Assembly: GCA_963828405.1 (NCBI GenBank)
Contig: CAWHEG010000031.1
Span: forward strand, 744,001-808,000
DNA from: JANMJD01 sp963828405
GTDB taxonomy: Bacteria > Actinomycetota > Acidimicrobiia > Acidimicrobiales > Ilumatobacteraceae
Direction of reading: 5' to 3'
Length of the DNA stretch: 64,000 nt
A program made the position numbers and the translations under genes. Positions 60,220 to 64,000 of the stretch are shown here, in pieces (positions within the stretch are counted from its first letter, which is position 1; each line of letters opens with the position of its first letter). The notes under the pieces are model-generated. The model did not search any database and was not told the origin of the DNA. It worked only from the letters and a program-made list of their open reading frames with translations.

Positions 60220-61101
60220 TCAGCCGGTGAACAGCGGTTCGGGCAGCCCGCGAACGCCGACATCGATGGCGAGCAGCGCGCCGGCCAGCGGCTGGCCCGG
60301 CGAGCAGGGCACCGATCCGCCGGTGCTGATCGAGGTGATGTAGAGGACGTCGAGCCCGTCGCCCCCGAACGCCGGCATCGAGGGCTTCTCGACCGGGAGC
60401 TCGATGCGGCGGTCGACGTCCCCGTCGGGGGTCACACGCAGCAACGTCCAGCCGTAGACGCAGGCGATCCAGTAACACCCCGACTCATCGACGCACGCCC
60501 CGTCGGGCCGGCCGGGCAGGTCGCCGAAGTCGAGGAAGACGCGCTCGTTGCTCGGTGTGCCCGTGACCTCGTCGTAGTCGTAGGCCCACACCAGGTCGCG
60601 GGTCGTGTCCGCCCAGTACATCACCGTGCCGTCAGGGCTGAAGGCGAGGCCGTTGGACACGCCGACCCCGCTGCGCACCGCCGCGGTCCGCCCGTCGGGT
60701 TCGACGCGGTGGAGGGTGCCGGCCCGGTGGCCGCTGTACGCCGGATCATCCATCGAGCCGACCCAGAACCGTCCGGCCGGGTCCGTGCGGCCGTCGTTGA
60801 GCCGTGTGGGCGAGCCGCCCGATTCGAGGTCCAGGCGTGGCGTGACCGCTCCCGTCGACCAGGTCAGATCGACGAGCCGATGTTCCACCGCCACCAGCAG
60901 ACGATCCGGGTCGCCGGTCAGGGCCAGCGAACCGGGCCGGCCCGGCAGCCGGCGGCTCTCGTTGCGATGATCGTCGGGGCGGTAGCGGTGCACCAGCCGG
61001 GCATCGATGTCGATCCAGTAGAGGCAGTGATCGCGTCCGCTCCACACGGGGCTCTCGCCGAGGAGGGCCCTGATCTCCAGCACGCACTCGACTCCGGTCA
61101 C
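60220..61101 (-). CDS. SMP-30/gluconolactonase/LRE family protein
   Basis: 293 residues. The six-bladed propeller of lactone hydrolases: RALLGESPVWSGRDHCLYWI with the first metal-binding Glu, TRLNDGRTDPAGRFWVGSMD (metal Asn/Asp), VGVSNGLAFSPDGTVMYWAD (metal Asn), GRPDGACVDESGCYWIACVY. Hydrolyses sugar lactones. GTG 61101 overlaps the SDR stop (GTGA), so it is the third gene of the iolD-SDR-SMP-30 unit, fitting an inositol/sugar-acid degradation route. Confidence 0.87.
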   Translation of the reverse strand: MTGVECVLEIRALLGESPVWSGRDHCLYWIDIDARLVHRYRPDDHRNESRRLPGRPGSLALTGDPDRLLVAVEHRLVDLTWSTGAVTPRLDLESGGSPTRLNDGRTDPAGRFWVGSMDDPAYSGHRAGTLHRVEPDGRTAAVRSGVGVSNGLAFSPDGTVMYWADTTRDLVWAYDYDEVTGTPSNERVFLDFGDLPGRPDGACVDESGCYWIACVYGWTLLRVTPDGDVDRRIELPVEKPSMPAFGGDGLDVLYITSISTGGSVPCSPGQPLAGALLAIDVGVRGLPEPLFTG

Positions 61102-61925
61102 GGGAGCCGCGGTTCGCTGGTGATCACCGGGATCTTCTCGAACGCCTGGCCGAGCGCCTCGGGGCCCATCGCCGCGTATCCACCGTCGACGGCGAGATCC
61201 GTCCCGGTGACGAACGACGCCCGGTCGGACAGCAGGTAGAGCACAGCGTCGGCGATCTCCTCGGGATCGGCCAGCCGCCCGAGTGCCTGGAACTCGGCGG
61301 CGACCGAATCGGCGCGCCGACGGGTCCCGTAGCGCCGTTCGATGTTCCGGCTCCATGTCCAGCCCGGGGAGACGGCGTTGACCCGGATCGATCGGGGGGC
61401 GAGGAGCTGGGCGGAGTTGCGGGTCAACCCGAGCAGGGCGGTCTTGGTCACCGGGTAGACGAGCCGATTGGGCTGAGACTGCTTGGCCGAGACGCTGGCG
61501 ACGATCACGACCGCTCCACCGCCGCGCCGCGCCATGTGGGGAACCGCCTTCTCGATGAGCATCGCCGCTCCGATCACGTTCACGTCGAAGGCGTGGCGCC
61601 ACTGGCCGCGGGCCGTCTCCATCTGCCCGTCGTCGAAGGTCGCCGCGGCCGAGACCACCAGGTCGATACCGCCGAACTCCCCGACCGCCGTGTCCACCAT
61701 CCGATCGAGGTCGGCATCGTCGGTGACGTCGGCCGTCACGAACCGCGCCGCGGGACCGAGTGACTCGGCGACGCCACGCCCGACACCGTCGTCGAGATCG
61801 CCGAGCACGACGGAGGCCCCGGCATCGATCAGCTGTCGGGCGATCGCCGACCCGATGAACGAGGCGGCGCCGGTGACGAGGGCCACCTTGCCGGCGAACT
61901 CGCTGCTCGAGCCGCGGCCGCTCAC
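61098..61925 (-). CDS. Short-chain dehydrogenase/reductase
   Basis: 275 residues. NAD(P) loop VALVTGAASFIGSAIA near 13, VTADVTDDADLDRM (cofactor Asp), the Ser of VASVSAKQSQPNRL and the catalytic YPVTK pair near 155, and a C-terminal DLAVDGGYAAMG. Typical of dehydrogenases acting on sugars or polyols. GTG 61925 overlaps the iolD stop (GTGA). Context suggests a step of inositol or related cyclitol breakdown. Confidence 0.88.
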   Translation of the reverse strand: MSGRGSSSEFAGKVALVTGAASFIGSAIARQLIDAGASVVLGDLDDGVGRGVAESLGPAARFVTADVTDDADLDRMVDTAVGEFGGIDLVVSAAATFDDGQMETARGQWRHAFDVNVIGAAMLIEKAVPHMARRGGGAVVIVASVSAKQSQPNRLVYPVTKTALLGLTRNSAQLLAPRSIRVNAVSPGWTWSRNIERRYGTRRRADSVAAEFQALGRLADPEEIADAVLYLLSDRASFVTGTDLAVDGGYAAMGPEALGQAFEKIPVITSEPRLP

Positions 61926-63772
61926 ACGCCGGGCCTTTGGTGCTTGGACTCGGCTTCCCACACGCCGCGGGCGACGCGCACCTCGAGCCGCTCGCTGACC
62001 TCGGGCACGCCGACCTCCCACCAGGTGCCCCCGCCGACCCACTCGTACTGGGCGACGTCGATGACGATGACGTAACTGCGGTCGGCGGCCTTGGCCCGCG
62101 CGTAGGCGGCGGGGAGGTCGTCGAGGGAGTCGACGTGCTCGGCGATCGCCCCGAGGGATTCGGCATGCTGGCGGAAGTCGACCTGGCGGTACTCGCCGTG
62201 GCGGGTGGTGCGCAGCAGGTTGTTGAACTCGTTGCCCCCCTGGTTGACCTGCAGCCGGTTGATGACGGCGAAACCGCCGTTGTCGCAGACGAGGAAGATC
62301 ACCTTGTGCCCGGTCATGACGGTGGCGTAGATGTCGCTGTTCATCATCAGGTACGAGCCGTCGCCGACCCAGGCGAGCACGTCGGTGCCGGGGCGGGCCA
62401 TCTTGGCCCCGAGAGCGCCGGAGATCTCGTAGCCCATGCACGAGTAGCCGAACTCGGCGTCGAAGGTGCCGACCTGCTTGCTGCGCCAACCGGCGACCAT
62501 CTCGCCGGGCAGGCCGCCGGCCGCCGACAGCTGGTAGTCGTCGTCGTCGCAGATCGCATTGACGGTCTGGATCACCTGCGCGTACGACGGCCTGCCCTCG
62601 GCGTTGCCGCGCCCGGTCGTGAACGTGTCGAGGTGGTCGTTCCATTCGTCCATCCGACGCCGGCCGTGATCGAGCCAGTCGGCCGGCGCGGTGTAGGCGC
62701 CGAGGGCGACGTCGAGCTGTTCGAGGGCGAGCAGTGCATCGCCGACGACGGCGACGGCGCCCTGTTTGAGGGCGTCCCAGCGGGCGGTGTTGATCGAGAC
62801 GAAACGTACCCCGGGGTGCTTGAACAGCGCCCACGATCCGGTCGTGAAGTCCTGCAGCCGTGTGCCGACGGCGAGCACGACGTCGGCCTCCTCGGCGACG
62901 ACGTTGGCCGAGGTCACGCCGCTCACCCCGATCGCCCCGACGTTGTTCGGATGGGCGTGGACGAGGATCGACTTGCCGGCGACCGTTTCGGCCACCGGGA
63001 TGCCGCGGCGCTCGGCGAAGCCGGTGAGCGCTTCGACCGCTCCGGAGTAGAAGACGCCGCCGCCGGCGATGATCAGCGGCTTGCGGGCGTTGCCCAGGAT
63101 GGCCGCCGCGGCCTCGATGTCGCGGACATCGGGGCCGGGGCGCCGGATGTAGTGCACCCGTCGATCGAAGAAGGCGGTCGGGAAGTCGTAGGCCTCGGCC
63201 TGGACGTCCTGGGGCAGGGCGAAGAAGGCGGGGCCGCAGTCGGCCGGGTCGAGCATCACGGCGAGCGCCTGGGGCAACGAGCGGATCACCTGCTGCGGTT
63301 TGGTGATCCGGTCCCAGTAGCGGGTCACCGGCTTGAACGTGTCGGCCACCGTCTGGGTCGGGTCGTGGAACTGCTCGACCTGCTGCAGCACGGGATCGAC
63401 GAGGCGGTGCTGGAAGGTGTCGCCGCTGAGGAAGAGCACCGGAAGCCGGTTGGCATGGGCGGTCGCCGCAGCCGTCACCATGTTCGTGCAGCCCGGCCCC
63501 ACCGAACTGGTGGCGACCATGATCTGGCGGCGGCGCATCGCCTTGGCGAAGGCGACTGCCGACAACGCCATTCCCTGTTCGTTGTGGCCCCGCCAGGTGG
63601 GCAGCACGTCCTGGACCTGTTCGAGCGCCTCGGCGAGACAGGTCACGTTGCCGTGCCCGAAGATGGCGAAGACCCCGGGGAACATCGGCACCTCCACCCC
63701 GTCGACCATCGTGCGCTGGTTGACGAGCCAGCGCACGATCGCCTGAGCGGTGGTCAGTCGAATGGTCTCCAC
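61922..63772 (-). CDS. iolD: 3D-(3,5/4)-trihydroxycyclohexane-1,2-dione hydrolase
   Basis: 616 residues, thiamine-diphosphate enzyme fold. The N-terminal ThDP half has GHGNVTCLAEALEQVQDVLP and a catalytic Glu-type region (PTWRGHNEQGMALSAVAFAK), a central Rossmann-like domain (KPLIIAGGGVFYSGAVEALT), and the C-terminal ThDP motif WVGDGSYLMMNSDIY (GDG) with CDNGGFAVINRLQ. Ring-opens the diketo-inositol intermediate in myo-inositol catabolism. GTG 63772 is chosen because of the excellent AAGGAG 7 bases ahead; the in-frame ATG at 63793 lacks one. First gene of its operon, divergent from iolE-like. Confidence 0.93.
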   Translation of the reverse strand: METIRLTTAQAIVRWLVNQRTMVDGVEVPMFPGVFAIFGHGNVTCLAEALEQVQDVLPTWRGHNEQGMALSAVAFAKAMRRRQIMVATSSVGPGCTNMVTAAATAHANRLPVLFLSGDTFQHRLVDPVLQQVEQFHDPTQTVADTFKPVTRYWDRITKPQQVIRSLPQALAVMLDPADCGPAFFALPQDVQAEAYDFPTAFFDRRVHYIRRPGPDVRDIEAAAAILGNARKPLIIAGGGVFYSGAVEALTGFAERRGIPVAETVAGKSILVHAHPNNVGAIGVSGVTSANVVAEEADVVLAVGTRLQDFTTGSWALFKHPGVRFVSINTARWDALKQGAVAVVGDALLALEQLDVALGAYTAPADWLDHGRRRMDEWNDHLDTFTTGRGNAEGRPSYAQVIQTVNAICDDDDYQLSAAGGLPGEMVAGWRSKQVGTFDAEFGYSCMGYEISGALGAKMARPGTDVLAWVGDGSYLMMNSDIYATVMTGHKVIFLVCDNGGFAVINRLQVNQGGNEFNNLLRTTRHGEYRQVDFRQHAESLGAIAEHVDSLDDLPAAYARAKAADRSYVIVIDVAQYEWVGGGTWWEVGVPEVSERLEVRVARGVWEAESKHQRPGV

Positions 63773-63908
63773 GATCGCTCCTTCCGACGTCATCGGCCGA
63801 ATCGCAGGCGACTGTAGTGCAGCCCTGGACGGCCGCTTCCGAGCGCTCGGTAGGATCACGGCATCGGAATGACCACGTGGTGGATCCGCCTCGAATCGGG
63901 GGTTTCTG
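63773..63908. promoter_or_regulatory. Divergent control region of the inositol genes
   Basis: 136 bases between iolD (leftward) and the iolE-like gene (rightward). An 8-bp palindrome CCACGTGG lies at 63873-63880 and could be an operator half-site or dyad for a LacI- or IolR-type regulator. No clear -35/-10 pair could be fixed in either direction. Confidence 0.35.
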
Positions 63909-64000
63909 GTGTCCGATCTGATGCAGCGCATTGCCGGCGCCCCGATCACCTGGGGTGTGGACGGCTCACCCGGCTGGGGCCATCTGATGCAGCCCGACCG
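63909..64000 (+). CDS. IolE-like sugar isomerase/inosose dehydratase, 5' end only (partial)
   Basis: From GTG 63909 the frame reads VSDLMQRIAGAPITWGVDGS, PGWGHLMQPDR to the window edge. The APITWGVxGxPGWG(H/Y) opening is typical of TIM-barrel IolE/hydroxypyruvate-isomerase-like proteins, which dehydrate 2-keto-myo-inositol just before the IolD step. An in-frame ATG at 63921 is the alternative start. Its position divergent from iolD supports the assignment. Confidence 0.6.
   Translation, partial: MSDLMQRIAGAPITWGVDGSPGWGHLMQPD

Overview
The window is very GC-rich chromosomal DNA with actinobacterial gene content: a mycothiol-dependent isomerase-type (MDMPI) protein, an acyl-CoA carboxylase beta subunit followed by its small epsilon subunit, a bacterial ATP-dependent DNA ligase, frequent GTG starts and a putative leaderless gene. 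A free-living actinobacterium, plausibly of the Acidimicrobiia (Ilumatobacter-like), is my inference; no rRNA is present to confirm it.

Layout. 1-4.5 kb: the start of a dehydrogenase gene, a large secreted PQQ-type sugar dehydrogenase with PKD and PA14 modules, and a wall-anchor-like protein. 4.6-9.9 kb: the three-gene AmmeMemoRadiSam cluster (amrA, amrB, amrS), a bifunctional-nuclease-family protein, phosphofructokinase and CorA. 10-30.6 kb: an accessory island with a type I restriction-modification operon (hsdR-hsdS-[ImmA/IrrE-DUF4411]-hsdM), an AlbA_2/Schlafen-like ATP-binding regulator and a decayed copy of it, ParD/ParE, a PD-(D/E)XK-like protein of unknown role, an IS1380-type transposase fragment and decayed toxin-antitoxin genes. 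A tRNA-Ser(TGA) lies at its right edge. 31-44 kb: housekeeping and acyl-CoA metabolism: methylmalonyl-CoA epimerase, DNA-3-methyladenine glycosylase, crotonyl-CoA carboxylase/reductase, thiolase, recR, dnaX, CopC-CopD fusion, DNA ligase, pccB plus epsilon subunit. 44-56 kb: metallophosphoesterase, rmuC, msrB, a membrane spermidine-synthase-like protein, universal stress protein, two Rossmann proteins, an adhesin-like protein, a class III nucleotide cyclase and a TIR-TM-propeller protein. 56-64 kb: a lipoprotein, a secreted DUF1996 protein of mirror-image architecture, and an inositol-type catabolic operon (iolD, SDR, SMP-30) divergent from an iolE-like gene that runs off the end.

How genes work together: thiolase, Ccr, epimerase and the propionyl-CoA-type carboxylase fit an ethylmalonyl-CoA/propionyl-CoA network; amrA, amrB and amrS are translationally coupled; hsdR, hsdS and hsdM form one defence operon with a toxin-antitoxin-like pair inside it.

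Most notable: (1) an ArsC-family gene at 43657-44022 (minus) has an in-frame TGA exactly where the catalytic cysteine should be, followed at a suitable distance by a perfect 8-bp hairpin, i.e. a likely selenoprotein; (2) a promoter plus strongly folded, ORF-free transcript candidate at 35883-36031; (3) a prfB-like +1 frameshift context in amrB. Several genes before about 23 kb (amrB, pfkA, a small secreted protein, immA, a DsbA-like gene) are split by single-base frame changes. These may be sequence errors, so the frameshift claims carry that caveat.
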